This document shows positions 1-7,582 of a stretch of DNA of 13,737 nt, piece after piece. Where the stretch lies: NCBI GenBank assembly GCA_964404075.1, contig CAYOIM010000025.1, positions 1 to 13,737 of the forward strand. The letters run 5' to 3'. Position 1 is the first letter of the stretch, and every line of letters begins with the position of its first letter. The DNA comes from CAYTED01 sp964404075. Lineage in GTDB: Bacteria; Patescibacteriota; Minisyncoccia; Moranbacterales; UBA1568. Below the pieces are notes generated by a model that was not told the origin of the DNA, ran no database searches, and was given only the letters and a program-made list of their open reading frames with translations. The translations under genes were made by a program, and so were the position numbers.

Positions 1-100
1 TCCTTGGCACAAAGACATAATCAGGATATGGAGCGAACGATTCAAAGAACAAAGCCCTAATATACATCATTTCAACAAATCTGTCAAAGGATACCAAAAC

Positions 101-129
101 TTGCCTCGATCGACTTTTTTCCGTACAAT
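101..129 (+). promoter_or_regulatory. candidate sigma-70 promoter for the dehydrogenase gene
   Basis: TTGCCT (101-106) and TACAAT (124-129) are separated by exactly 17 bp, matching 4 of 6 and 5 of 6 consensus bases. Transcription would start near 136, giving a leader of about 37 nt before the ATG at 173. The -10 box lies inside a perfect hairpin (118-136). Confidence 0.5.
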
Positions 130-152
130 ACGGAAAGAATCCGCATTCTTTC
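118..152 (+). promoter_or_regulatory. two overlapping, mutually exclusive hairpins upstream of the dehydrogenase gene
   Basis: Hairpin 1 has 8-bp perfect arms TTTCCGTA (118-125) and TACGGAAA (129-136) with loop CAA. Hairpin 2 has 8-bp perfect arms GAAAGAAT (133-140) and ATTCTTTC (145-152) with loop CCGC. They share bases 133-136, so both cannot form at once. Hairpin 1 overlaps the candidate -10 box, so if that promoter is real only hairpin 2 would lie in the transcript. A regulatory role is inference. Confidence 0.4.
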
Positions 153-172
153 ATCATTCATTTTCGCCCAGT

Positions 173-1450
173 ATGCCGAAAAAGACCGTCGCCGTAGTCG
201 GGCTCGGATATGTCGGACTCCCACTCGCGGTACGATCCGTGGAGCGCGGATACGCCGTCATCGGGTTCGATACCGATCAGCGGAAGATCGCCGCCCTGAA
301 AAAGAAAAAAAGTCCCATCGAGGATTCCTACCTGATCGAAAATATCCCGAAATTCCCCTTCGAGGCGACCGATGAGCCCCGGAAGCTGAAGGCGGCGGAC
401 ATCGTCCTCATCTGCGTCCCGACGCCGGTCGACTCCTCTTTCTATCCCGATCTCGAGCCGGTCATCTCGGCATGCGAACTCATCGCCAAAAACGGGAAGC
501 GAGGCGCCCTCGTCGTCCTCGAATCCACCGTCAATCCGGGCGTTTCGGAAGAAATCATGAAACCGATTTTCGAGAAGCACGGCTTCGCGGTCGGCAAGGA
601 TATCTTCCTGGCGCACTGCCCCGAACGCATCAACCCCGGCGACAAGAAATGGAATGTCACGAACATTCCCCGCGTCGTCGGATCCTTCGATGCAAAAGGA
701 CTCTCACTCGCCCTCGCATTCTACCGGTCCATCGTCGACGGCGAGATCCGCCCCATGAAATCCATCCGCGAAGCCGAAGCCGTGAAGATCGTGGAGAATT
801 CCTTCCGCGATATCAATATCGCTTTCGTCAACGAACTCGCGCGATCGTTTGAAGTGCTCGATATCGATGTGAAGGATGTCATCCAGGGCGCCGCGACCAA
901 GCCTTTTTCCTTCATGGCGCATTATCCCTCATGCGGCGTCGGCGGGCACTGCATACCGGTCGATCCCTACTATCTCATCGAACGGGCGAAACGATCCGGA
1001 TTCGACCACCGTTTCCTCAAGATCGCGAGGGAAATCAACAACGCCATGCCCGCCCATACCGTGGAGCTCCTGCAGGATGAACTGAACGGCATCAAGCTCC
1101 CCCTCAACGGCACGCGCGTCGGCGTCCTCGGCATCGCCTACAAGGCCGATGTGGACGATCTCCGTGAATCCCCCGCCGAGAAAATCATCGGACACCTGAA
1201 AGCGCGTGGCGCCAAAGTCGAAACCTACGATCCGCATATTCTGCGCCTCTCATCGTGCGCGTCTCTCGAAGCACTTCTCCGAAAATCCGATGCGCTCATT
1301 CTGGCAACCGATCACGCCGAATTCAAGGAAAATCTCACGCCGTCGCTCATGAAACAATACGGGATCCGGATCATCGTCGATGGCAAGAACTGCCTCGACA
1401 AAGCCGCCTTCAAGAAAGCTGGCATCATCTACCGGGGTATCGGTCGCTAA
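173..1450 (+). CDS. nucleotide-sugar 6-dehydrogenase (UDP-glucose / UDP-N-acetyl-hexosamine dehydrogenase family)
   Basis: This 425-aa protein should oxidise C6 of a UDP-sugar to a uronic acid with two NAD+, giving a precursor for an acidic polysaccharide. The N-terminal Rossmann motif GLGYVGLP sits near residues 11-18, followed by CVPTPVD, ESTVNPGVSEE and CPERINPGD. The catalytic-Cys motif GVGGHCIPVDPYYL has the Cys at about residue 260, and the C-terminal UDP-binding domain contains GIAYKADVDDLRESPA. Length and motif order are normal for the WecC/TviB/WbpA-type branch, which favours UDP-GlcNAc, UDP-GalNAc or UDP-ManNAc as substrate over UDP-Glc, but the exact sugar cannot be read. I chose the ATG at 173 because it starts directly before the Rossmann strand (MPKKTVAVVG). 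The frame stays open upstream to the window edge (possible TTG at 101), but that stretch does not look like family sequence. No Shine-Dalgarno is visible. Confidence 0.93.
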   Translation: MPKKTVAVVGLGYVGLPLAVRSVERGYAVIGFDTDQRKIAALKKKKSPIEDSYLIENIPKFPFEATDEPRKLKAADIVLICVPTPVDSSFYPDLEPVISACELIAKNGKRGALVVLESTVNPGVSEEIMKPIFEKHGFAVGKDIFLAHCPERINPGDKKWNVTNIPRVVGSFDAKGLSLALAFYRSIVDGEIRPMKSIREAEAVKIVENSFRDINIAFVNELARSFEVLDIDVKDVIQGAATKPFSFMAHYPSCGVGGHCIPVDPYYLIERAKRSGFDHRFLKIAREINNAMPAHTVELLQDELNGIKLPLNGTRVGVLGIAYKADVDDLRESPAEKIIGHLKARGAKVETYDPHILRLSSCASLEALLRKSDALILATDHAEFKENLTPSLMKQYGIRIIVDGKNCLDKAAFKKAGIIYRGIGR

Positions 1451-1462
1451 ATCAGAAATCCT

Positions 1463-1483
1463 TTATTTTGATATTTGATATTC
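1463..1483. repeat. heptanucleotide tandem repeat, about 3 units (GATATTT type)
   Basis: The units TTATTTT, GATATTT and GATATTC follow each other in 7-bp register in the gap between the dehydrogenase gene and the small membrane protein gene. The unit is the same as in the five-unit array at 10516-10550. Confidence 0.6.
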
Positions 1484-1495
1484 TCATCTCATCGT

Positions 1496-1753
1496 ATGTT
1501 CTCCCTCATCAAGCTCATCATCTGGGTAGCCGGAGTCCTCGCGATCGCATTTTTCGCGTTGCCGTATTTCGGATACGAGCTGAACACGCACTACTGGAGC
1601 GAACGGAAAGCGGCATGCCAGGAAAAACTCAACCAATGCCAGCGCGACCTCATACAGGGCGGTCTCCAGGGAGCGAAAGAGAAGTGCGATTTCCAGTGTG
1701 TCGATCCGAAACTCATCATCAGGAAACAAGGCGAAAAAGGTGATATACTCTAA
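1496..1753 (+). CDS. small single-pass membrane protein with four cysteines, function unknown
   Basis: The 85-aa product has one hydrophobic segment (about residues 3-23, LIKLIIWVAGVLAIAFFALP) followed by a hydrophilic tail of about 60 residues. The tail carries four Cys in the pattern C-x6-C and, 18 residues on, C-x3-C, which suggests disulfides outside the membrane or a metal site. I do not recognise a named family. It starts 45 nt after the dehydrogenase stop, so co-transcription is likely. The ATG at 1496 is preferred; an in-frame TTG at 1475 would add seven residues encoded by the heptad repeat and is less likely. High-quality protein-like composition and a coherent topology support a real gene. 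Confidence 0.75.
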   Translation: MFSLIKLIIWVAGVLAIAFFALPYFGYELNTHYWSERKAACQEKLNQCQRDLIQGGLQGAKEKCDFQCVDPKLIIRKQGEKGDIL

Positions 1754-1866
1754 GAAGGGCAGGGCAAGAGCTCCCTCTCACGGGAAAATAGGCAAAACAA
1801 ACTGACCCTCTCTTCCATCGCAAAAAATCTCGCTCTCATCAAAAGATCTCAAAGAAATTCAGACAT

Positions 1867-1873
1867 TATACAT
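1867..1873 (+). promoter_or_regulatory. possible -10 box giving a leaderless GT2 mRNA
   Basis: TATACAT lies 6-7 nt upstream of the ATG at 1880, so a transcript from it would begin at or next to the start codon. No convincing -35 element is visible 16-18 bp upstream. The trailing ACCCCT before the ATG is identical to that before the flippase gene at 12002. Confidence 0.35.
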
Positions 1874-1879
1874 ACCCCT

Positions 1880-2830
1880 ATGCGCCTCATCGTCAATTTG
1901 CCGGCCTACAACGAAGAAGAGAAGATCGCGAACACCATCAGGCGGATACCGCGCCGCATCGACGGCATCGACGAAGTGCTCGTCCAAGTCATCGATGACG
2001 GATCGAAAGATCGTACTCTCGAAGTCGCCAAGGAATCGGGAGCCGATTTTGTCTACACGAACGGCGTCAACCGCGGCATCGGCAAGACATTCCGCCACGC
2101 GGTCGAACGGGCGCTCGAGAACCGCGCCGACATCATGGTCAATATCGATGCCGACGGACAATTCGACCCCGAGGACATCAGAAAGATCATCGCTCCGATC
2201 CTCGCGAAAGAAGCCGATATGGTGAGTGCCGATCGTTTCGACCACCTGAAAGCGAAGAACATTCCCCTCCTGAAAGACCTGCTCAACCGATTCGCCGCGA
2301 GGATCATCGGGAATTTCATGAGCACCGATATCAAGGATCTCACCTGCGGATTCCGGGGGTACACGAGGGAGACACTCCTCCGGCTGAACCTCCCGGGCGA
2401 TTTCACCTACACACAGGAAACGATCATCGACGCGATCGGGAAAGGACTGAAAATCACCTGGGTACCGGTCGAGGTCACCTATTTCGAAGGGCGCAAATCA
2501 CGCGTCGTGACAAGCATCTTCCATTACATTTCCAACAGCTTCCGCATCATCTTGAAGGCGGTCCGCGATGTCCGCCCGATGAAATTCTTCGGTATCCCCG
2601 GGATTATTCTCATGATCGTTTCATTCGTCATATTCCTCGTCTTCCTCTCCAGCTATCTCGCCGATTTCAAGATCACTCCCTATCGCAACCAGCTCTTCTT
2701 CAGCGCGGGCTTCTTCATCGTCGGACTCCAGTTCTTCGTCTTCGCTCTCATGGCCGATATGATCCGTTCCAACCGACGACTCATCGAGGACACGATGTAT
2801 CAGATGAAGAAAGAGAAATACTCCAGATAA
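1880..2830 (+). CDS. family 2 glycosyltransferase, membrane-anchored (polyprenyl-phosphate sugar transferase type)
   Basis: This 316-aa protein has an N-terminal GT-A/GT2 domain: LPAYNEEEKI at residues 7-16, DDGS at 39-42, and the metal-binding DAD at 90-92 within VNIDADGQFDPEDI. It also has GFRGYTRE near 157 and QETIIDAIGKG near 179. Two hydrophobic helices follow at about 236-260 and 271-294. This architecture is that of the dolichol/undecaprenyl-phosphate mannose or glucose synthase group (DPM1/GtrB-like), which transfers a sugar from a nucleotide to polyprenyl phosphate at the inner face. Such a lipid-linked sugar would be a fitting donor for the GT-C-like protein at 4034-5989, though that link is inference. 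The sugar is unknown. The start is fixed by LIVNLPAYNE immediately after the ATG. Confidence 0.9.
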   Translation: MRLIVNLPAYNEEEKIANTIRRIPRRIDGIDEVLVQVIDDGSKDRTLEVAKESGADFVYTNGVNRGIGKTFRHAVERALENRADIMVNIDADGQFDPEDIRKIIAPILAKEADMVSADRFDHLKAKNIPLLKDLLNRFAARIIGNFMSTDIKDLTCGFRGYTRETLLRLNLPGDFTYTQETIIDAIGKGLKITWVPVEVTYFEGRKSRVVTSIFHYISNSFRIILKAVRDVRPMKFFGIPGIILMIVSFVIFLVFLSSYLADFKITPYRNQLFFSAGFFIVGLQFFVFALMADMIRSNRRLIEDTMYQMKKEKYSR

Positions 2831-2855
2831 TAATTACTCATTACTAATGTCTAAA
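2831..2855. repeat. heptanucleotide array, left arm (TCATTAC/TAATGTC units)
   Basis: The units TAATTAC, TCATTAC and TAATGTC, then TAAA, begin directly after the GT2 stop codon. They are the reverse-complement type of the array at 2881-2915, so the two arrays face each other across about 25 bp. Confidence 0.55.
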
Positions 2856-2880
2856 TAAAATTCTTTTCCTTCTGACTTTT

Positions 2881-2915
2881 TTCATAAGGTATGAGAAATT
2901 AGGTATTAGAAATGA
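2881..2915. repeat. heptanucleotide array, right arm (GAAATTA/GGTATTA units), five units
   Basis: The units TTCATAA, GGTATGA, GAAATTA, GGTATTA and GAAATGA run in strict 7-bp register. The last unit supplies the ATG at 2912, so that upstream in-frame start of the next gene may be a by-product of the repeat. Confidence 0.65.
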
Positions 2916-2916
2916 A

Positions 2917-2937
2917 AAAATTCGCTATGCGAATTTT
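2917..2937 (+). promoter_or_regulatory. perfect 9-bp hairpin over the start of the GT4 gene
   Basis: The arms AAAATTCGC (2917-2925) and GCGAATTTT (2929-2937) are exact reverse complements around a 3-nt loop TAT. The loop and first arm base contain the ATG at 2927. In mRNA this would place the preferred start codon in a hairpin, which could limit initiation. The effect is inferred. Confidence 0.5.
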
Positions 2938-4015
2938 ATTCGTCTCCCGCGCATATCCACCGGTCATCGGTGGCATCGAGAATCAGAATCACGCCATCTC
3001 CAAATGGCTCTGCACTATCATGGAGGTGAAGACCATCGCGAATACCGGCGGAAAAAAGAATCTCATTTTTTTCTTTCCCAGGGCGTTCTTCCAGGCGCTC
3101 CATGAAGCGAAGAATTATGATCTCATCCTCCTCGGGGATGGCGTCCTCGCTCCGATCGGTTGGTTGCTCCGAATCCTGACCGGAAAGCCCGTCCTGTCGA
3201 TTCTCCACGGACTCGATATCACCTATCCTTTTTTTCTCTACCAATCGCTGTGGGTCAAATTTTTCCTCAGGCGATTGGATCGGCTCATCGCGGTCAGTCG
3301 TCACACGAAAGAGATCGCCATCGAATACGGTCTCCCCGCCGATAGGATCTCCATCATCCCGAACGGAGTCGAGGATCCGCCGGACATCGGCATCCATTAT
3401 GTGCGTATCGATCTCGCCGATTACCTCGGCATCGATCTCACCGGAAAGAAAGTCCTCACGACCATCGGCCGTCTGACCAAACGGAAAGGCGTCGCCTGGT
3501 TCACGGAATTCGTTCTCCCGAAGCTTCCGGAAAACTTCATCTATGTCATAGCGGGAAGCGGCGGAGAAAGGGCGAATATCCTCGTTGCCGCAAAGAGGGC
3601 GGGCGTCACGGATCGCGTCAAACTTCTCGGAGCCGTCCCGGACGAAATCAGGATCATGCTCCACCGGACCGCGGATCTCTTCATCCAACCGAATATCTCC
3701 GTCCCAGGCGATATGGAAGGATTCGGCATTTCGGTCATCGAAGCGACGCTCGCGGGACTCCCGGTCATCGCATCGAAAATCGAAGGCCTGCAGGACGCGG
3801 TCATCGATGGGGAAACGGGGATATTCGTCGAATCGAAAGATGCCGAGGGATTCCAACGGGCCATCCTCGGTCTCCTCGGAAACGATGAGAGCTATCGCGC
3901 CTTCAAACTCAGAGCGACGAAATCGACCGAGGAACACTTTCATTGGAACGCCATTTCCAAACGCTACGGCGAACTCCTCGAACAGGAAGTATCAACAAAA
4001 ATTATTCCTGCATAA
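2927..4015 (+). CDS. GT4 family glycosyltransferase
   Basis: This 362-aa GT-B fold enzyme retains the family marks. Numbered from the upstream ATG at 2912, there is a glycine-rich N-terminal acceptor loop (YPPVIGGIENQ), then HGLD near 99, VSRHTKEIA near 128, and IPNGVE near 149. The donor-binding GRLTKRKG (Arg187, Lys192) and the EX7E motif EGFGISVIE (Glu269, Glu277) follow. It should add a sugar from a nucleotide donor to a lipid-linked glycan on the cytoplasmic face; donor and linkage cannot be told. I prefer the ATG at 2927 (MRILFVSRAYPP, the usual family start) over the one at 2912, which lies in a repeat unit and adds five residues. It ends 18 nt before the next gene, so they are probably one operon. 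Confidence 0.9.
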   Translation: MRILFVSRAYPPVIGGIENQNHAISKWLCTIMEVKTIANTGGKKNLIFFFPRAFFQALHEAKNYDLILLGDGVLAPIGWLLRILTGKPVLSILHGLDITYPFFLYQSLWVKFFLRRLDRLIAVSRHTKEIAIEYGLPADRISIIPNGVEDPPDIGIHYVRIDLADYLGIDLTGKKVLTTIGRLTKRKGVAWFTEFVLPKLPENFIYVIAGSGGERANILVAAKRAGVTDRVKLLGAVPDEIRIMLHRTADLFIQPNISVPGDMEGFGISVIEATLAGLPVIASKIEGLQDAVIDGETGIFVESKDAEGFQRAILGLLGNDESYRAFKLRATKSTEEHFHWNAISKRYGELLEQEVSTKIIPA

Positions 4016-4033
4016 AAAAATCATCCACCCGCA

Positions 4034-5989
4034 ATGAATTTCCTCTTCTATCAAATACTCCTGTTCCTTTCCGTCGGAGGACTCTTCTTCCTTCCTGGTT
4101 TTCTCGCGCTCCGAACGCTCTTCGGGCGAAACACGCCGCTCACTTCCCTTGAGGCGGCACTCACGGCATTCGCGCTCTCGATCGGATTCCTCGATTTCCT
4201 CATGATACTGCTCGGAAAAAATCACATCCTCCTCACCCCGTATTCCATCGCGATTGCCATCGTCCTTCTCCTCGTCGCCCTCTTCATCGCGAAGAAAATC
4301 ATCCCTTCAGGTAGCAAAACATATCCTGATTCGGAATCGAAACGAGAGCGATTACACTTCACGCACATCGAGGGGAGCCTCTTCCTCCTCATTCTGTGTC
4401 TTACCCTACTTACGAAAAGTATCTACCTCTCCGACGCCGCATTTCCTTCTTCCACCGACCTCGGCCATCACTCATACTGGTCGAAGGTCATCACCGAAAC
4501 GGGCACGCTCCCCCAGTATACGAAACGAGATATCTTCGTCGAGCCTGATATGACCGAACGACTCTCCCAGCCAGAGCCCATCGCCGACTTCATCATCGGC
4601 GAGCACCTCCCTTTCGCCACGATCGCTCTCTTTTCGGGGGCATCATTCGTCTCTGCATTCCCCGTCATCATCCTCTTCCTCATCAACATACTCTCTCTCC
4701 TCGCCTCTTTCGCACTCGCCTTGCGTCTCGGAGAAGAAGTCCAGGACACCTGGAAACGATTTCGTCCACAGCAGTTCGGACTCCTCGTCCTCTTCCTCCA
4801 GGGACCGCTCTATACCCTCGCATCCCCGCAAGCGAAATTCGTTTCCGGCGGCGTCGTCGGGAATACCTTCGGCAATTTCTTCATCCCCATCATCATCCTC
4901 TTCTTCTATCGCGCCATCCGCGAAAAAAATCCGCTCTTCATGGGACTCGCATTCCTCCTCACTTTCACCCTTGCCTATACCCATCATCTCTCAACGCTCG
5001 TCCTCCTCTTCATTCTCACCGGGAGCATTCTCTCGATCACCCTGCTCCACTTCCGTTCGATACGGACGCTCCTTTCGGAATGGACAGACATGCTCCGCCA
5101 TCCATTCCCCCTCAGCGTCGCGATCGCCTGCATCCTCTTCTTTTTCATCGTCGCGATGCCGACCTACATCGAAACGCATGCGATCGGTACCGCCATCGGT
5201 ACCCCGACGAAATCCACCCGTATCGGACTGACCTTCGCGGAAATCCTCTCGGCAGGCGGCGAAGCGAGAGCCGCACTCGGCATCGTCGGATTCATTCTCC
5301 TCGCGTTTTTCGCCCGATCGATACGGAAAACCGCCGGACTGCTCCTCGGCTGGACCGCCATCCTCCTCATCATGTCCATGCGACCGAGCCTCGTCTTTCT
5401 CGATATCCCTTCGAATCGCATCGGGAGCTATATCATCTTTCCCTTCACCTTTCTCGCCGCCATGAGCGTCCTTCTCATGCCGATACTCTTCAAGAGATTC
5501 CCAGGGAAGGCGAGCGCTTCTCTCCCGCTCGCGGTCATCGCATCCTTCTGCATCGTCCTCTTCGCCTATTCCATCACGAGCGGATCGGCCGATAACGGAA
5601 GAACGCTTCTCTCCGCACAAAAGGCCGATGGAGCGGTGCAGACCTTCGCCGCCTCGCAATTCCTGTCGGAACGGATCCGCCCGGATGATATCATTCTCAA
5701 GGATCACAACTACCTCTCGGCGGATTCCTTCATGAAACTCTTCTTCATGCGTGATTATGGATTCCCTCTTTCCCGGGGATATTTCAAACGATACGAAGCT
5801 CCGGGTCATGAACAATGTTCCCTCATCATGATCACCTCCCCGAACACGCCGAGTGGCGAGCGATGCTTCGCTGAAACCGGCACCGATATCATCGTCATCA
5901 ATCCGCTCTTCGACCGCGCCCAGTTCGAAAAATCCCCCCGTTTCTCCCGCGTGTACAGCTCCCCCCTCATTCATGCGTATTCCCTATGA
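4034..5989 (+). CDS. large polytopic membrane protein, GT-C glycosyltransferase-like
   Basis: The 651-aa protein has roughly 13-14 hydrophobic segments, then a soluble C-terminal part of about 105 residues. The first segments (about 4-30, 41-61, 68-90, 112-133) are followed by a polar loop with STDLGHHSYWSKVI (Asp142, His145, His146). The spacing recalls the acidic/His loop after the early helices in GT-C enzymes, which take polyprenyl-phosphate sugars and work on the outer face. AYTHHLSTL in a middle loop is also typical of PMT/ArnT-like or DUF2206-like membrane proteins. I cannot assign a family with certainty; an O-antigen-modifying or protein-modifying transferase and a structural membrane protein remain possible. 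The 4-nt overlap with the next gene suggests coupled synthesis. No Shine-Dalgarno precedes the ATG. Confidence 0.75.
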   Translation: MNFLFYQILLFLSVGGLFFLPGFLALRTLFGRNTPLTSLEAALTAFALSIGFLDFLMILLGKNHILLTPYSIAIAIVLLLVALFIAKKIIPSGSKTYPDSESKRERLHFTHIEGSLFLLILCLTLLTKSIYLSDAAFPSSTDLGHHSYWSKVITETGTLPQYTKRDIFVEPDMTERLSQPEPIADFIIGEHLPFATIALFSGASFVSAFPVIILFLINILSLLASFALALRLGEEVQDTWKRFRPQQFGLLVLFLQGPLYTLASPQAKFVSGGVVGNTFGNFFIPIIILFFYRAIREKNPLFMGLAFLLTFTLAYTHHLSTLVLLFILTGSILSITLLHFRSIRTLLSEWTDMLRHPFPLSVAIACILFFFIVAMPTYIETHAIGTAIGTPTKSTRIGLTFAEILSAGGEARAALGIVGFILLAFFARSIRKTAGLLLGWTAILLIMSMRPSLVFLDIPSNRIGSYIIFPFTFLAAMSVLLMPILFKRFPGKASASLPLAVIASFCIVLFAYSITSGSADNGRTLLSAQKADGAVQTFAASQFLSERIRPDDIILKDHNYLSADSFMKLFFMRDYGFPLSRGYFKRYEAPGHEQCSLIMITSPNTPSGERCFAETGTDIIVINPLFDRAQFEKSPRFSRVYSSPLIHAYSL

Positions 5990-6345
5990 GATCCTCCACC
6001 CTTCTTCTGACGACCGCGCTTCTCTTTATCCTCTGTGCAATGGTCATCTCTTTTCTTGTCGAAAAGCAACTTGATCCGAATCGAGGGAAGGATTGGTTCG
6101 CCATCGGATTTGTCTCAATGAATGGAGATACGCCTGACTTCACGATGGCGAATCATTCCCCGGATACGGCGTTCCGCTATACGATACGATCCGGCGGGAA
6201 GACGATCTCGGAGGAAGCCTTCACCATAAAGACAGGCGAGACGCGGACGATGCACCCCGATACTGCCGCGCTTCCGAAGCCCTACATGCTCTCCGTCTTC
6301 CCCGAAAATAATCCCAAGAAATCACAGTCCCTCACTCGGAAGTAG
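5986..6345 (+). CDS. small membrane-anchored extracytoplasmic protein, partner of the GT-C-like protein
   Basis: This 119-aa protein starts in an ATGA overlap with the stop of the preceding gene, a classic sign of translational coupling. One N-terminal hydrophobic helix (about residues 5-25) anchors a domain of about 90 residues rich in alternating hydrophobic/polar strands, for example FAIGFVSMNG, FRYTIRSGGK, EEAFTIKTGETRTM and KPYMLSVFP. This looks like a small beta-sandwich outside the membrane. The pattern recalls the C-terminal extracellular part of DUF1616 proteins, where a polytopic domain and such a beta domain are fused; here they would be split. That comparison is from memory and is not proven. 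No enzymatic motif is visible. Confidence 0.7.
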   Translation: MRSSTLLLTTALLFILCAMVISFLVEKQLDPNRGKDWFAIGFVSMNGDTPDFTMANHSPDTAFRYTIRSGGKTISEEAFTIKTGETRTMHPDTAALPKPYMLSVFPENNPKKSQSLTRK

Positions 6346-6412
6346 ATTGCCCATTACAATAGATTCCAACAGCTGAACGCATTCGAAAATTTGAAATTAT
6401 TTCATTGGAAAA

Positions 6413-6447
6413 TTTATGAGAAATTAGAAATTGAAAATTAGAAATTT
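6413..6447. repeat. heptanucleotide array (GAAATTA/GAAATTG units), five units
   Basis: TTTATGA, GAAATTA, GAAATTG, AAAATTA and GAAATTT run in 7-bp register just upstream of the second GT4 gene. Two looser units (GAAAATT, TGAAATT) are at 6385-6398. The rest of the 113-nt gap holds no gene and no clear terminator. Confidence 0.65.
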
Positions 6448-6458
6448 TTTTATTACCT

Positions 6459-7580
6459 ATGTCCCAGAAAACCATCCTCCTCGCCACACGCGCCCTCGTT
6501 CCTCCCTGGGACGAAGCATCGAAGAACTTCGCCTATTTCCTCGCGAAGTCGATCACCGCGCATCGCCTCACCGTCTTCACCACGCCGACCGTACTCGCCG
6601 ACCTCCCGCCCCATGTCACCCAGGATCCCTGCTATACGGGAGCGCATCTCGATTTCAACCAGAAGCTCCGTCTCCTGAATGCCCTCCGATCGCATCGCGA
6701 TGATTTCGATATCACGCACTATATCTTCACACCGACACGGCGCAATACTTCGATGATCAAATTCCTCACACACCCTACCCGAGGAAAGACCATCCAGACG
6801 ATCGCGACCCTCCGGGAAGACCTCTACAAGCCGAGCGAGCTCCGCAACCTCTTCTTCGCGGATCACCTCGTCGTCTATTCCGATTATTCGAAGACGCGCC
6901 TCGGGAAGCTCGGCTTCACCAATGTCAGCCGGATCTACCCGGGCATCGACCTCGACCTCTATCGGCCGAAAGCTAAGGATCCCGAAGCCATGAAGCTCTT
7001 CGATCTCACTGCTTCTGATTTCGTTGTCATGTATCCGGGCGAATACATGCGCCTCGGTGCGACCGATATGCTCGCCGAATGGCTCGTCTCGCACTACCGG
7101 AACCATCCCGATTCCGATGTGAAATTCGTCTTCGCCTGCCGGGTCAAGCACGATGATGACGCGATGAAGAAAAACGAGATCAAGCGCGCATTCGAACGGG
7201 CGGGGGTGATCGATCATATCCGATTCACCGATACCTACGACGATATGCCGACCCTCTACGGCATCGCGGATGTCGTCGTCTTCCCGGTCAATGACATGCG
7301 TGGAAAATTCGATGTCCCGCTCGTCATCATCGAGGCATACGCCTGCGGCAAACCCGTCATCCTCTCCGACCTCCCGATCTTCGGGGAGTTTTCAGGAAGC
7401 GATTTCTGTGTTACCATACCGCGCGGCGACATGATTGCTCTCTCGGAAAAATTGGCTTCTTTGAAGGAAAACAAGGAAATCCGCGACACGCTCGGTCGCA
7501 ACGCGAGGACATTCGTCGAGAACAATTTCGACCTCAAGAAGACGGTAGCTGAGTATGAGAGCCTCTATGAATCGCTGTAA
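6459..7580 (+). CDS. GT4 family glycosyltransferase (variant EX7E motif)
   Basis: This 373-aa GT-B protein resembles GT4 enzymes in VVYSDYSKTRL near residue 138, IYPGIDLDLYRP near 159, the start of the C-terminal Rossmann domain at MYPGEYMRLGATDML near 191, and GKFDVPLVIIEAYACGKPVILSD near 282. The second Glu of EX7E is present (Glu292), but position 284, where the first Glu is expected, is Phe. From memory a GT4 subgroup with K-x-D-x-P-L-x-x-x-E has this form, so it need not be inactive. It probably adds another residue to the lipid-linked oligosaccharide. The ATG at 6459 is preceded by CCT and has no Shine-Dalgarno; a heptad array ends 11 nt upstream. Confidence 0.85.
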   Translation: MSQKTILLATRALVPPWDEASKNFAYFLAKSITAHRLTVFTTPTVLADLPPHVTQDPCYTGAHLDFNQKLRLLNALRSHRDDFDITHYIFTPTRRNTSMIKFLTHPTRGKTIQTIATLREDLYKPSELRNLFFADHLVVYSDYSKTRLGKLGFTNVSRIYPGIDLDLYRPKAKDPEAMKLFDLTASDFVVMYPGEYMRLGATDMLAEWLVSHYRNHPDSDVKFVFACRVKHDDDAMKKNEIKRAFERAGVIDHIRFTDTYDDMPTLYGIADVVVFPVNDMRGKFDVPLVIIEAYACGKPVILSDLPIFGEFSGSDFCVTIPRGDMIALSEKLASLKENKEIRDTLGRNARTFVENNFDLKKTVAEYESLYESL

Positions 7581-7582
7581 GA

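Noticed and set aside
1..172. Open frame continuing upstream of the dehydrogenase to the window edge, or the tail of an upstream gene (stop at 58-60 in another frame)
   Set aside because: The dehydrogenase family starts at 173 and a good promoter lies at 101-129. The upstream residues match nothing I recognise, and too little sequence is present to call a gene end.
1754..1879. Possible terminator after the small membrane protein (GGG...CCC pairings around 1757-1778)
   Set aside because: The stem is short and no T-tract follows.
2936..3943. 335-codon open frame on the - strand opposite the GT4 gene
   Set aside because: It is antisense to a clear GT4 gene, rich in Asp, Glu and Arg with no family motif; it results from the codon bias of the sense strand.
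4991..5974. 327-codon open frame on the - strand opposite the GT-C-like gene
   Set aside because: Its composition is very rich in Glu, Asp, Arg and Gly, the mirror image of hydrophobic codons on the sense strand. No start signal or motif is seen.
6347..6360. Possible promoter (TTGCCC and TACAAT) after the small beta-domain gene
   Set aside because: The TACAAT is good, but the two boxes are far too close (5 bp apart) and no other -35 lies at 16-18 bp.
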